From positions 1-64,000 of the forward strand of contig JBAKBP010006599.1 in NCBI GenBank assembly GCA_037953745.1: a stretch of DNA of 64,000 bases, read 5' to 3'. This document shows positions 1-10,528 of the stretch, piece by piece. Made by a program: the position numbers and the translations under genes. The DNA comes from Lithodes maja. Lineage: Eukaryota; Arthropoda; Malacostraca; Decapoda; Lithodidae. Under the pieces are notes generated by a model, which did no database searches, had not been told where the DNA came from, and saw only the letters and a list, made by a program, of their open reading frames with translations. How positions within the stretch are numbered: position 1 is the first letter of the stretch; each line of letters opens with the position of its first letter.

Positions 1-1010
1 GTTGAAATGGATAGAAAACTGGCTCAGCGACAGAAAGCAAAGAGTTGTCATAAATGGTAGGGCATCTAAATGGATCAATGTAAGTAGTGGGGTACCCCAT
101 GGATTGGTACTGGGACCAATTCTCTTTCTAATTTACATCAACGACATAGATGAGGGTCTCACTCGGTACAATCTCAAAGTTTGCTGACGATACAAAAATT
201 GCAAGTAGCGTACTGTCAAAAGAACAAGTTGACAATATGCAACACAATCTAGATAAGTTGTCATGTTGGGCCCAAACTTGGTAAATAAGTTTCAATGCGG
301 ATAAATGTAAAGTACTACATATCGGATACCGAAATGAGAAAGCAAACTATTTGATGAATGGCACTCAGTTAAAGAGTGTAGACAGAGAAACCGATCTGGG
401 AGTAACAATATCAAGTAACCTAAAACCGAGTCAACAATGTTCAGAAGTTGTTAAGAAGGCAAACAAAATAATTGGCTTTATAGGCAGGTCATTTGAGAAT
501 AAATCCAAAGAAGTTATCCTAACTCTTTACAATTCCTTAGTCCGCCCTCTGCTGGAATACTGCGTTCAATTCTAGTGCCCTTATTACCAAAAAGATATAG
601 ACAAGCTAGAACGAGTTCAACGTAGAGTTACCAAAATGATACCTAGCCTAAAGAACAAACCATAGGAGGAGCGTCCTAAGGAATTAAATATATTTCCTTT
701 AACCCAGCGCAGATAAAGAGGCGACTTAATTCAAGTGTTCAAAATCATCAAAGGCATCGTCAATATGAACTGTAGTAAGTACTTCACTATTGACCAATCT
801 AATTACACATGGGGAAATGGTTGCAAAATTATTGGTAAATTTTTTAACTCCCACGAATCTAAGAATTTCTTCTTCAATCGAGTTGTCAACTTGTGAAATG
901 GGCTTCCCCGAAACGTTATAGACTGCAGCACCGTTGATTCATTAAATTTAAACTTCGCCTAGACAAATATCTTGCCTCAAACCCGCGACTGACTGCGTTT
1001 GAAAATTAAA
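1..1010 (+). pseudogene. CR1/Jockey-type LINE reverse transcriptase remnant
   Basis: This is the 3' half of a non-LTR retrotransposon reverse transcriptase, cut by the window edge. The first frame (2-187) reads through the palm motif around SGVPHG and the LGPILFLIYINDI segment. The FADDT catalytic block follows in another frame near 180-200. A third frame (351-575) carries the thumb segment with DLGVTIS and a RPLLEYC motif, and weak homology runs on to about 1010. Frame changes near 185, an in-frame TAA near 282 and a stop near 573 show it is dead. In live members these parts form one RT that primes on nicked target DNA. The family looks CR1- or Jockey-like; I cannot fix the clade. No 3' tail or target duplication is clear. 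Confidence 0.8.
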
Positions 1011-1884
1011 ACTTTATTTTATTCCCCCCTCAGATTCAGCAAGGATTATTGCGTATATATATTACTAAGACGTTACTCTCTTTTTCCCAGATATATGAAA
1101 GATCACTTATAACTGTGTTATGTTACTAACCCATCTGTCCCCTACTAACTTCCTAATCCTGCCACATACATTAGTTCCAGGGCAGTAGTTCCCTTCCCAA
1201 TTTTCCCTTACCCACTCCAAACCACTGTTCGGACACTTGATCCTAAATGTTTTGGAGGATAAGCAGCCTAGAGGGGTCACTATATCTGTTGTTGCTTGAT
1301 TTCCTTTGTACTCCTTTGTATTCCAACCTTCTCGAAATGGATGTCTAGCCTCCTTTTGAATGTGTCAATTGTATTACATTGTACAACTTTCTGTGGCAAT
1401 TAGTTCCACAAATTTGATCACACTCTGGGTGAAGAAGGGCTTTGTGACATCGAGATTCGCTCTGATGGGGTTTAATTTAATTCCATTTCCCCGAGTTGAT
1501 GAACTATTATCGATAATGAACAGTGAATCTACATTGATTTTGTCAAAGCCCTATAATATCTTGAAACATTAAATTAATTGACCTCACAATCTTCTTTTCA
1601 TATAAGATTGTAGGTAGTAGGGGTAGGCCCAGGCCCAGGGAAGTACTACTGCCAAGGTTTCGGGAGACTCAGGGAATAGCCTGAATTCCATTTTCTCTCC
1701 CAGGCCTTGGTAGCTGGATACATATATTTCTGCCTCACACATCAGGGGTATCAGGAAAACCCTCTTTATATAACATACACATCCAACTTCACGACATTGC
1801 CCTACATCGCTATTCTCTATCCATAAAACACTACTCTTCCCACTACATATCATACATGTAACACCATACACTTACCTAATAAAT
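1011..1884. other. No gene recognised
   Basis: AT-rich DNA directly after the LINE remnant. Short open frames exist (for example 1360-1572 plus and 1584-1871 minus), but none has a recognisable motif and all are bounded by frequent stops. It may be old 3' LINE or unrelated repeat sequence; I see nothing that decides. Confidence 0.5.
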
Positions 1885-3570
1885 ATGGCAGTACAAATGT
1901 TAAGAGCAAACCTGGTGGTCCCTCGGATATCCACCCCCAGCAGGGTTGGGTCATTGACACAGGGCCCTCCCAGTCGTCATCATGCGACTGTGTCAAGAGC
2001 ATTGCAACGTCCCAAAGCTGCTCGTCGGTGCAGCTTTTTCTTTAGTAACATAAGGGGACTTCACTCTAACATCAATTCTATACACCAATATCTTCAAGCA
2101 GAATCCCCTACTCTCCTTTTTTTGACAGAGACTCAAGTAAAATCCACATCTGACACGTCTAGATTTAATTTTCCAGGTTATCAACTGCTCCATAATTTCA
2201 GACCTAAAGGAGGTGTATGTTGCTTCGCAAAATCTGAAATTGCCCTGGAGGAGGTTACTAGTTTCAATTGTCCCTATTTTTATTATTCTATATACAAATT
2301 AATTTCTGCTGGTAAATTTAAATACATATGTTGCATCTACCGTTTCCCAAATACTCCTCCAGAGCAAAGTCTTTTTGATTCTCTGTCCTCACAACTCAGT
2401 GTCCTCAACTTAAATGCTTCTTCTGAAATCACTGTGTTGGGTGATTTTAATGTCCATAATGTTGAATGGCTCACTCATTCAGCCAGGACTGATGATGCTG
2501 GTCTTGAATGTGAGCTATTTGCAGACTCATTTAACCCTTTATTGGTGGCGCGCAACTTATGTCGTGTGAAAGAAATTTGGACTAAGTGGCGGTTCACAAC
2601 TTATGTCGTGTGCCATTTTCAGCACGTAATGTTGCAGAGAGAGAGAGCTGAGCGGTGTGAGGAGCGTAGTAAGGCTATGACCGACGCACACCATCGCGGT
2701 GGGCCAACTGAAGTGAAAACCACCCTCCCTTCCCCCCTCACACTCGCTACACAGGGAATTATGTAGGGAAAGTACCTAATTACATGGTTTTTGCACTCGT
2801 GTTGAACGATCGTTGCAAGAAAACTAACGGTCGTACAAGGATGGTTGGCATGTCATTGGAAAGCTCTGTTTATGCCCTTTCAAGGATAGATACTTGTTTT
2901 ACGCTCTGGGTTTTATTTAGGCATGAAAATGATCACGTAAACAACCCTATTTAGGGTAAAAACACCCCGCTGGTGTGTACATATAAATTACCGCCTAGGC
3001 CGCTCGTTAGGTGTTAATCTCACTCAACTAGTCAACCAACCCACCAGTGTACCAGATAATCCTAATCATAATTCCCACCTACTGGACTTATTTTTAACAA
3101 CCAATTCAGAAAATTATGATGTTACAGTGAGGTCCCCGCTTGGATCTTCTGATCACTGTCTGATACAGGCCACCTGTCTATCACCTACCACACCTTCCCA
3201 CTCTGAACCTGTTTTGGTGACCAAATGGCATTACGATAGGGCAGACTGGGAGGGTCTTCAAGGTTTCTTTATTGATATTCCCTGGACCTCTTTCTTTTCT
3301 AATTTCCACCTTGAGCCACATACAAGATTTTGTAAAAATTGGAATGGAAACTTTTATTCCTCATCAAAAGTACAGTAAAAGATCTAATTCACCTAAATGG
3401 TTTGACCATAATTGTGCTAGAGTAACTGAACAAAAAGCAATAGCCTACAATGCATACACAAGATAAAAAACACATGAAGCCTTTAATTACTTTAGAAACA
3501 TCAGAAATCATGCCAAAACTGTATTAAACCTAACTAAATCAAACTTTCTCCACAAGCAGGCAAATAAACT
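1885..3570 (+). pseudogene. Jockey-like LINE endonuclease (EEP) domain, broken
   Basis: The frame from 1885 enters an apurinic-type endonuclease domain near 2035. Visible landmarks are SNIRGLHSN, FLTETQ, the GDFN motif with its catalytic Asp/Asn (about 2440) and, after an insertion, LGSSDH with the catalytic Asp/His (about 3140). The domain nicks target DNA for target-primed reverse transcription. It is interrupted at 2531-3017 by a TTAA-flanked element: FADSFN before it resumes as LTQLVNQPT after it. A frameshift near 3340 moves the reading into the frame 3272-3466, which then meets a stop. Coding resemblance fades at 3570, where a TAA microsatellite begins, and there is no RT domain. It could be an older relative of the poly-A LINE at 37.5 kb, but the two share no overlapping domain here. 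Confidence 0.82.
2535..3013. mobile_element. TTAA-flanked short element (piggyBac-like MITE), 479 bp
   Basis: It interrupts the LINE endonuclease exactly between two TTAA copies (2531-2534 and 3014-3017). Removing the insert plus one TTAA rejoins the endonuclease reading. The left end starts CCCTTTATTGG and the right end, read inwards on the other strand, starts CACCTAACGAG, so terminal similarity is weak. No transposase is encoded. TTAA targeting with exact duplication is typical of piggyBac and Kolobok DNA transposons, and I infer a non-autonomous member of one of these. A 14-bp direct repeat (ACTTATGTCGTGTG) occurs twice near the left end. Confidence 0.75.
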
Positions 3571-3572
3571 TC

Positions 3573-3606
<34 letters not shown>
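3573..3606. repeat. (TAA)n microsatellite
   Basis: Eleven or so TAA units directly follow the broken LINE endonuclease. It may descend from a LINE-type tail or be an ordinary microsatellite. The next 160 bp to the TTAA element at 3771 hold no recognisable gene. Confidence 0.9.
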
Positions 3607-3770
3607 TAAAGTTGCAAGCAACGTTGTGCGGGGTTGCACGCAGGGTATTGTGTTGGATACAAGGGCTGTTCCACATAATGTATCAAAATATCATGTATCT
3701 TATCGGGCATGGAGAAAGTACAGAAGGAATATAGTGTAGCCATTTTGGCTATGGCCACTTAGACCATTAA

Positions 3771-5029
3771 CCTCTGAAGTGCGCACGGGGGTAATTGAAA
3801 ACCTCCCCCTGTGCTGACGTATTTGAGGTGTTTCCGTCACTAAAATATTCATTGTACCATTAACCTCTGAAGTGCGCACGGGGGTAAATGAAAACGTCCC
3901 CCTGTGCTGACGTATTTGAGGTTTTTCGTCACTAAAATATTCATTGTACCATTAATAGCATTAATAATTATCCATATGCGCCTATTATGGGTTGATTATA
4001 AAGGTATTAACCTGAAACAACAATAAAACGAGTGAAAACAGCGTTTGGATGGTCAAAATCGGAGATATAGCCCACGAGTTGTATAATGTATGGGTGAGGC
4101 AAGCTAGCTTCCCGCCAATTTTCCCCAAGGCCACTGCGACACAGTCGATCGATACTCTCTCTCTCTCTCTTGCACTCGATGGCCATCAGTGATGACAACA
4201 CCCTGCTTGCAACTCGCTAATGTTAGCACGAAAATATACCTCAGAATAAGGGAATAATAGGGAAAATAGGTGATAACTGAGGAATAGGAGGAAAGTGGGG
4301 AAGGAGGGGAGGTAGAGGACTGAGATTTTGCATGGCCCAGGGGCCAAACAAAAATAAAAAAATAAAAAAATAAAAATAAAAAAAATATTTTTTTTTCGAT
4401 GTAAAAAGTTGATTTTTAGTTTTACTTACTCCAGAGAGTCTTCCCGCAGTCCGCCGGGGGAACTCTTAAGAGTCTTCCCGCAGCTCCCGGGTTAATAGCA
4501 TTAATAATTATCCATATGCGCCTATTATGGGTTGATTATAAAGGTATTAACCTGAAACAACAATAAAACGAGTGAAAACAGCGTTTGGATGGTCAAAATC
4601 GGAGATATAGCCCGCGAGTTGTATAATGTATGGGTGAGGCAAGCTACCTTCCCGCCAATTTCCCCCAAGGCCACTGAGACACAGTCGATCGATACTCTCT
4701 CTCTCCCTTGCACTCGATTGCCATCAGTGATGACAACACCCTGCTTGCAACTCGCTAATGTTAGCACGAAAATATACCTCAGAATAAGGGAATAATAGGG
4801 AAAATAGGTGATAACTGAAGGATAGGAGGAAAGTGGGGAAGGAGGGGAGGTAGAGGACTGAGATTTTGCATGTCCCAGGGGCCAAAAAAAAATAAAAAAA
4901 TAAAAAAATAAAAATAAAAAAAATATATTTTTTTCGATGTCTAAAGTTGATTTTTAATTTTACTTACTCAGGAGAGTCTTCTCGCAGTCCGCCGGGGGAA
5001 CTCTTAAGAGTCTCCCTGCAGCTCCCGGG
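3771..5029 (-). mobile_element. TTAA element family A, outer copy (split)
   Basis: This copy is flanked by TTAA at 3767-3770 and 5030-5033. Its two parts, 3771-3859 and 4496-5029, sum to about 627 bp with the duplicated TTAA, the same size as the other family members. One end reads CCTCTGAAGTGCGCACGGGG; the other, read on the opposite strand, starts CCCGGGAGCTGC. A second copy of the same family sits in an internal TTAA. The interior has an A/T-rich run (4880-4935) and a palindromic ACTCTTAAGAGT near one end. It encodes no transposase; I infer a piggyBac- or Kolobok-like non-autonomous element. Confidence 0.88.
3864..4491 (-). mobile_element. TTAA element family A, inner copy, 628 bp
   Basis: A full copy of the same family is inserted in the same orientation into the outer copy's internal TTAA (3860-3863, duplicated at 4492-4495). 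The host sequence resumes with TAGCATTAATAATTATCC at 4496, which is also found within the inner copy itself and in the copies at 19.7 and 41.9 kb. A short frame of about 64 codons recurs in several copies but has no known motif and shifts frame between copies, so it is probably incidental. Confidence 0.9.
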
Positions 5030-5088
5030 TTAAGGAGTGTGACCATTTTAGTTAAAGCTATTAATCCTGTACGAGTTGTTGTTGTTCC

Positions 5089-8000
5089 CTAAGCTGCCTG
5101 GCCGAACAGCCCCGAGTCCCTGAGGAAGGCCATGGCCATGATCGGGCTTACCCACAGAGCTCTCATTGAGTGTAGATTGTGTTGTTGGCGTAAGTGGTTG
5201 TGTGAAATTCAGTCTTCTATGATGTGTTTAATGGTATGGGGTGCTGTGTTACATCCCGGGCAGGCGTCGACAACGGAGTCATCCAGTCTCTTCTGATAGC
5301 TCAGGAGAGCTGGATGGTGTCCGCATCTCAGCCTGGCCAGGTGGACTCTGTCCTCGCGAGGAAGGGAGGATTCGGAAGGATGGATTTCGGGAGGTCGTGC
5401 TTGCAGCTGCGTGTTGTCTGTGAGTGAGTGGATGGATCGGCGAGAGATATGAGTATGGATGTGCTTTTGGAAGTTGGTTCGGGGTGGGCAGGGAGGGAGA
5501 GAGGACAGTAATTATGTGTGATACCGTGTGCTGGGTGTTGTTTTGATATTTCTTGGTGTCTGTGGGTGTGTTGCCATGTAGTTTAGTGGGTGGTGTTGGT
5601 TCGTGGAGGCTGCTGCCAGGAATTGAGTGCCTCTCATGTCCAGATGGTCTTTGACTTTGAGGATTTTGGTTTCTTGATGTAGGTGATCTGTGGGTGCAGT
5701 AGCTGTGCAGCCTGTAATGATCTTCAGGGCTTTGTTTTGAATAGTCTGTAAGGTCTTATGATGTGTTTCAGCTAGGTTAAAAGCCCAGGCTGGGCTTGCG
5801 TATTCCATCACTGATCTTATGTATTGTTTATATACTGTGGTGGTAGTTTCTTTGTTGTGTCCAAATTTTGTGTGAGCAAGTGACCTGAGGGCGTTAAGTC
5901 TGGGTGTCAGTTTCTTTTTAATGTTTGTGGTGTGCTGTTTGAATGTCATATGAGTATCATATGTTACTCCTAGGATTTTGGGTGTGTGTGTATGTGTTAG
6001 GGGTGTGTTGTTTATGGTGAGTTGAGGGATGTATTCGTGTTCTCCTGTCCAGCTTGTGAGCAGGGTTGCGGTGGATTTGGCTGGGGCTAGATTAAGTCTG
6101 TTTGTAGTGCACCAGCCATGTAGTGTGTTGAGATAGGGTTGAAGGAGATCTGTTGCTCTTTTTGGGTCATGGTGTGTGCATGTGAGTGTTATGTCATCTG
6201 CATAGGAGGCTAAGTTTATTTTGGGCGTATTGGGTGTAGTTATATCGTGCATGTACAGATTGAAGAGTGCGGGCGATAGGACGGATCCTTGTGGGACTCT
6301 GTTTGGAAAGTTTCTGATTTTAGATGACTGACCGGCAAAAGATACGTGTGCACATCTTCCTGCTAGGAAGTTGGCCAGACACCTTTTTGTGTTGTTGTGC
6401 ATGTTTGTGTTGTAGATTTTGTTTGTTAGGTTGTGGCGGGGGATGGCATCGAAGGCTTTACTAATGTCGAGTGTGGCTAATAGTGATCTGTGTGGTGGTC
6501 TAGCTGAGTTGATGCCGTCAAAAGTTCTTTGTGTAAGGTCTGTGAGAAGTGTGTTTGTGGAGTGCAGTTGCCTAAAGCCATGTTGTGTTGGAGCTAGGGG
6601 TAGGTCGGGTGTAATTAGTTGTAATACTAGGCGTTCCATGACTTTGGAGGGGGAGCAAAGGAGTGTGATGGGGCGGTGCGAGGAGGGTAGCGTGGGGTCT
6701 TTGTTGGATTTGGGGAATGTGGTGATGAGACCATGCTTCCAAATGTCTGGTATTGTGTTGTGTGAATAACTGTAGTTTGATATGTTAGTGAGTGCTTGTA
6801 TGCCTTGTGGTCCCAGGTGTCTGAGGTGTATGTTACTTATGTTGTCTAGGCCACAAGTGGGTGAGTGCTTGAGATTGTTGATGATATGCTTTGTCTGGTG
6901 ATTGGTGAAGGGTGTATAGTCAGGGTCTGTGGGGAATTGTCTCTTACGTCGGATGACACGTCGGTCGTCTTTGTGAGGTTTTAGGTGGCTGACATGTGAG
7001 AAGTGATTGATGAGAATGTTTGCTTGTTGTTTACATGAAGGAGTAGAGTATGTTGTTGTGATTGCAGCATGTGATTGTGTTGTGTTGCTGTTGGAAAGTG
7101 TGATGCTGTTTAGTGTTTTGTAGAGTTTCTTGGGGTTTGTTTTGTGATCAAGTGTTTGTAGGAAGTTATTCCAATTTAGTTTTTGTTGTTCTTGTATTTT
7201 GTTGTTAGTTTGGGTGTTGAGTGCTTGAATTTGTTGTGTGATGTCTTGTGTGTGGGGTGCTGGGGAGTGTTTCAGTATGTCGCGTTGTCTGATGAGGTTT
7301 TGAATTTCTGGTGTGAAGTTGGGGTTGTGTCTTTTTCTGTTACCTCTTGGAATGTGTTTCTTGTCAGCGTTTTGGATAGTTTTATTGAGTATGTGTACAG
7401 CATTGTTGATGTTAGTGATGGGTGTACTGTTTAGAGTTGTGAAGTGTTGTTCTGTCTCATTTGTGAATGCTTCCCAGTTAGCTCTTTTATAATTGGTGTA
7501 TGTGTGTTTGTGGCTAGCTGGGGTGAGTCTGGTTTTGGTGGTGATAATGATCGGGAGGTGGTCAGAGCCTAAGGTTCTGACCACCCTCCAGGATGTTGTG
7601 GGGGCGAGTTCTGGGGAGCAAAAGGTGATGTCTGGAGATGATGGGTTATAGAGGGCTTGGTGAGGAATATGGGTATGTTGATGGATGTCGTTAAGGATGA
7701 TGAGGTTATCAGTTTGGTTTTGTAGTACCAGCCCTCTGTCTGTGTCGGGGTTGTCGACAAACCAGGCCGACGTCTTGGTGTTGAAGTCACCACCCAGGAT
7801 GATGTGTGGGGTGTTTGTGATGTGTTGTAAGTGTGGTCTGTATTCATTTGGTACTGTAGGGGATGTATGTGTTTATGATGGTTATGTTGGAGTTGTTGCC
7901 AGTGCATATTTTAATTGATTGTATTTCTGTTGTGTTATCATTTGGGGGGAGGAGGGATTTGGTTTGTACACTGGTAACTATGTATGATATTTCTTTGTGT

Positions 8001-8219
8001 ACCAGGGTGATGAGTCCACCGCCTCCGCCGACAGCCCGGTCTTGTCTGATGGTGGTGAAATCATGAAATGTGGGTGTTTTTTGTGTTGTGCGGAGTTTTG
8101 TTTCTTGTAAGATGGCAATGTGTATGTTGTGTTGTTTGATGAAGTGTGAGAGTTTGTGTTTCTTTGTGTTGATGCCATCTATGTTCAATTGGAGAATGTT
8201 AATGTTATGTGCACGATGT
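5089..8219 (-). pseudogene. LINE endonuclease-reverse transcriptase, copy A
   Basis: Reading down the minus strand, the EEP domain starts near 8219 (LNIDGINTKK, then LQETKL). It changes frame near 7855 and continues through GGDFNTKTSAW to the catalytic GSDHLP block near 7560. RT follows: HGFR with the LDISKAFD palm motif (about 6470), the VPQGSV block (about 6290) and YADD (about 6210). The RT frame closes at 5512-5514, where a CAA in copy B is TAA here. The remaining C-terminal knuckle (CPGCN, then H and C) runs to a stop at 5089. Copy B has the usual Gly before VPQG where this copy has Arg. At least two frame changes and one nonsense make it dead. Confidence 0.88.
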
Positions 8220-8829
8220 ATGTTGGGTGCTGCTGCACGAGGAGGGGATGGGGGTGGGGGTGAGGGAGGGGCTGGGGGTTGGGATGGGTGAGGTGGGGGT
8301 GGGGATTGGGGAGCAGGAGATGGGGGTTGGAATGGATTAGGATGGGGTGTGGTGTGTTGAGTTGAGGATGTGGATGGTATGGGAAGGTTAGGTGGGTTAG
8401 GGAGGAGAGGTGGACGGGTTTTAGGGGGGGAGTGGATGATATGGGAAGGTTAGGTGGGTTGGGGAGGAGAGGTGGACGAGTTTTAGGCGAGGGATTTGAC
8501 TGGGAGAGGGAGGGGCATGAGGAACAGGTCCAGGTGTTCGTGTAGTGTTTCTTGGAGGCAAGTGTTGTGCAGGTGAAGTGGGTCCAGTTCCTGCATGAAT
8601 TGCAGAGAACTGAACCCTTAGTGTGGCGACTTGAAGTGATGGGTTTTAAGCAAGTTGGACATATGTATGTGTAGCTGGGTCCTGGGTTGCTCTCAATGTC
8701 TCCAGCTAGAAGAAGTCTTTGAGAAATGACAGCCGGAGAGTCATTTCTCGGTGTAGGAAAAACTGTGTGATGTGTGTGTGTGTGGTGTGAGAGGTGTGGA
8801 AATTCCCGGCGCGACCGAAGCCGCTCCAA
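8185..8829 (-). CDS. LINE N-terminal ORF: 2A-like peptide plus PHD-like finger
   Basis: 214 codons, starting with ATG five bases inside the element's 5' boundary. Residues 42-51 read AGDIESNPGP, matching the D-x-E-x-N-P-G-P consensus of 2A peptides, which make ribosomes skip a peptide bond between the last Gly and Pro. Residues 57-110 carry spaced Cys/His pairs (CPTC, CNSC, HFTC, CSSC) in a PHD-finger-like order. The rest is rich in Pro, His, Ser and Thr. The endonuclease reading that should follow (containing NILQLNIDGINTKK) is in another frame. A frameshift in the G-rich tract near 8240-8300 probably separated what was one long ORF. 2A sequences in APE-type LINEs are known; activity here is inferred from sequence only. 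Confidence 0.8.
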   Translation of the reverse strand: MERLRSRREFPHLSHHTHTHHTVFPTPRNDSPAVISQRLLLAGDIESNPGPSYTYICPTCLKPITSSRHTKGSVLCNSCRNWTHFTCTTLASKKHYTNTWTCSSCPSLSQSNPSPKTRPPLLPNPPNLPISSTPPLKPVHLSSLTHLTFPYHPHPQLNTPHPILIHSNPHLLLPNPHPHLTHPNPQPLPHPHPHPLLVQQHPTYIVHITLTFSN

Positions 8830-8844
8830 GGACTCCTGTACGAG

Positions 8845-9610
8845 TAGGCATAATTGCCCGAAATTGCCTTCATTCCCTGCTCATTTTCATGCATAAGCAA
8901 AAGCCAGAGCGTAATACAATTATGTATTCGTGAAAGTACGGTAATAGCTTTCAAATTACTCCTGAATCATCCCTGTACGACATCTGGGTTTCTTGTAAGG
9001 ATCTTGCAAACGAAGGGCAAAATTTCTAAAAATTACCAAATCCGATAGGCGAAATCGCTAAAAATAACCAACTATTTTCTGTTTTCGCTATGTGTGACGC
9101 TGCACATAAGTGAGCTCTCTCTCACACAAACCTCAGTGTTGTGGCAGGGCCTGTAGGCTCCGGCTGACGTCCATCCGTGCTGCTTGCAAAAGCTGGCCTG
9201 GCTCACACGCTACAAAATAGCCGGAAAATCATCTCCGTCATATGAGGGGCCCCGCGGGAATTGGGTTAAGAAGTGTGGTTGTTTTGATTATTTGATAGGG
9301 TCACCATAAGGGTAATGGTGTGGCATTTATTCTGTACAGAAGCTTGGCCTTTTTGGTTGGGGCTTCTTAGGAATGCGACCTTTTTCGTTAGCCATGGAGT
9401 AACTGCAGAGGTACAAATTATTATAAGCAACCTCATGTTAAAAATATCTTATATATTTTTGTTTAGCTTTACTTGGCATTCCTCTTCCTCTATGTATCTA
9501 GCAATTTAACCCCCTCAAACTCCTTATGATGCGATGGTGTGGTAATTACCCCGGGCCAAAAAGCTCTAAAAGACGATAGAGTGATAACTCAAGCTTGCTT
9601 GAAATACGCA
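8845..9610. other. No gene recognised
   Basis: Between the LINE's target duplication and the RTE tail below lie only short frames with no motifs. A GGGTTAA at about 9260 and a TTAACCCCC at about 9508 resemble TTAA-element ends, but I could not pair them with a partner end. Confidence 0.5.
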
Positions 9611-9681
9611 GGCGTTTCGTTCATGGTCACCCCTTCGGGGATCAAGGTGTCCGGCAATATATACCGGTAGGCTATAGATAA
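9611..9681 (+). repeat. RTE 3' terminal fragment
   Basis: The segment with CACCCCTTCGGGGATCA followed by a GATA-like tail matches the 3' end of the RTE copies at 11.9, 16.4 and 29.8 kb. It carries a small hairpin, CCCCTTCGGGG, that every RTE copy here keeps next to its 3' end. It probably closes an earlier unit of the composite array that follows. Confidence 0.75.
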
Positions 9682-10338
9682 ATTCATTTTTGGGCTATTT
9701 CTTCCATTTTATTTATCCTGTTAACCCTCCAGCCCCGGCTATGTAATATATATATATTCCCCGAAACCCGGGTGTTTTGGCCGAAAAATGTCTACGCCTA
9801 GGCTACCATATCTTTGTTATTCTGACTGCTTCCGCATTCCCGCGCATCCCCAAGCGTAGATGTGTTTATTACCTGTAGAATGGCGTTAAGTAGAGCTCTC
9901 TAAGTCAAGTGGTTGAGTTGTGATGATGATTTCAGTGGAGATAACTTTATGGCAAAAACAGCCACTTTACACTACTTTTCGATACTTAACAACAACATAC
10001 AGGCACACACGAACAAGTGACGCACTCCTTCTTGTGGCCGGAGATGCGGGGCGTCGGTCCAGCCGGCTGTTGTTTATATGCGTCGGACCGACGACTCGCA
10101 CACCAAGCTCACAGGCTTTCAACCACTGGGCGTTAAAGAGTCCTTCCGGGCAGCTCTTGTATGCTTTTTTATGGGCGTTCAAGAGCCCTTCCGGGAACGA
10201 AGGGTTAAAGTGCTTGATTGATTTTTGTGCTAATGTAGTTAGTATTTGGTGTAATTTTACATATTTCAGCTAAATCTGAAGAGCACATGCAATTTATTTG
10301 TGCATGTTCAGTAAGTATTGCTGGGGAAAGGGTTAACG
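9682..10338 (+). repeat. Array repeat U1, interrupted by a TTAA element
   Basis: First of four copies of a roughly 180-bp repeat. It runs from ATTCATTTTTGGGCTATTTC to the GCTGGGGAAAGGGTTAAC end. The repeat body (TTTTACATATTTCAG, AATCTGAAGAGCACATGCAA) recurs in U2, U3 and U4. A 480-bp TTAA-flanked insertion splits it after TTATCCTG. Confidence 0.82.
9725..10204. mobile_element. TTAA-flanked short element in U1, 480 bp
   Basis: TTAA occurs at 9721-9724 and 10205-10208, and the array repeat continues on both sides. The left end is CCCTCCAGCCCC; the right end, read inwards, is CCCTTCGTTCCC. No transposase is present. A frame of 117 codons at 9920-10273 crosses the right boundary and has no known motif, so I treat it as incidental. 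Confidence 0.72.
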
Positions 10339-10523
10339 TATTCATCTTTTGGGGTATTTATTCTATGTTGTTATCCTGTTTCTGTGATTGATTGAGTTTT
10401 GTGCTAATGTAGTTGGTATTTGGTATAATTTTACATATTGTAGATAAATCAGAAGAGCACATGCAATATATTTGGGCATTTTCAGTCAGTATTGCTGGGG
10501 AAACGGTTAACATACAGTATTCA
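10339..10523 (+). repeat. Array repeat U2
   Basis: The one uninterrupted copy of the repeat, about 185 bp. It ends at GAAACGGTTAAC and then ACAGTATTCATCA, where a 5'-truncated RTE begins. The same repeat/RTE junction recurs at 13.2 kb. Confidence 0.82.
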
Positions 10524-10528
10524 TCATA

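Larger units (their letters stand above)
5076..8833 (-). mobile_element. 2A-bearing APE-type LINE, near full length (copy A)
   Basis: A 3.76-kb non-LTR element on the minus strand is flanked by an 11-bp duplication, TCCTGTACGAG, at 5065-5075 and 8834-8844. Its 3' end, at the low coordinate, is a short (AAC)n tail. Its 5' end lies a few bases before the first ATG, so a small 5' truncation is possible. It encodes an N-terminal 2A plus zinc-finger region, an EEP endonuclease, an RT and a C-terminal cysteine/histidine knuckle. Frameshifts and a nonsense codon inactivate this copy. A second, 5'-truncated copy is at 25.8-28.4 kb. The overall layout fits the I/Jockey supergroup; I do not assign a clade. 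Confidence 0.9.

Noticed and set aside
1360..1572. 70-codon frame with a weak resemblance to repeat-derived peptides
   Set aside because: No domain or motif I can name, and surrounded by stops in all frames.
4007..4201. 64-codon frame conserved in family A TTAA elements (also 19958-20152 and 42219-42413)
   Set aside because: It is conserved because the DNA copies are similar; the copy at 4525-4767 has a shifted frame, and no motif is visible.
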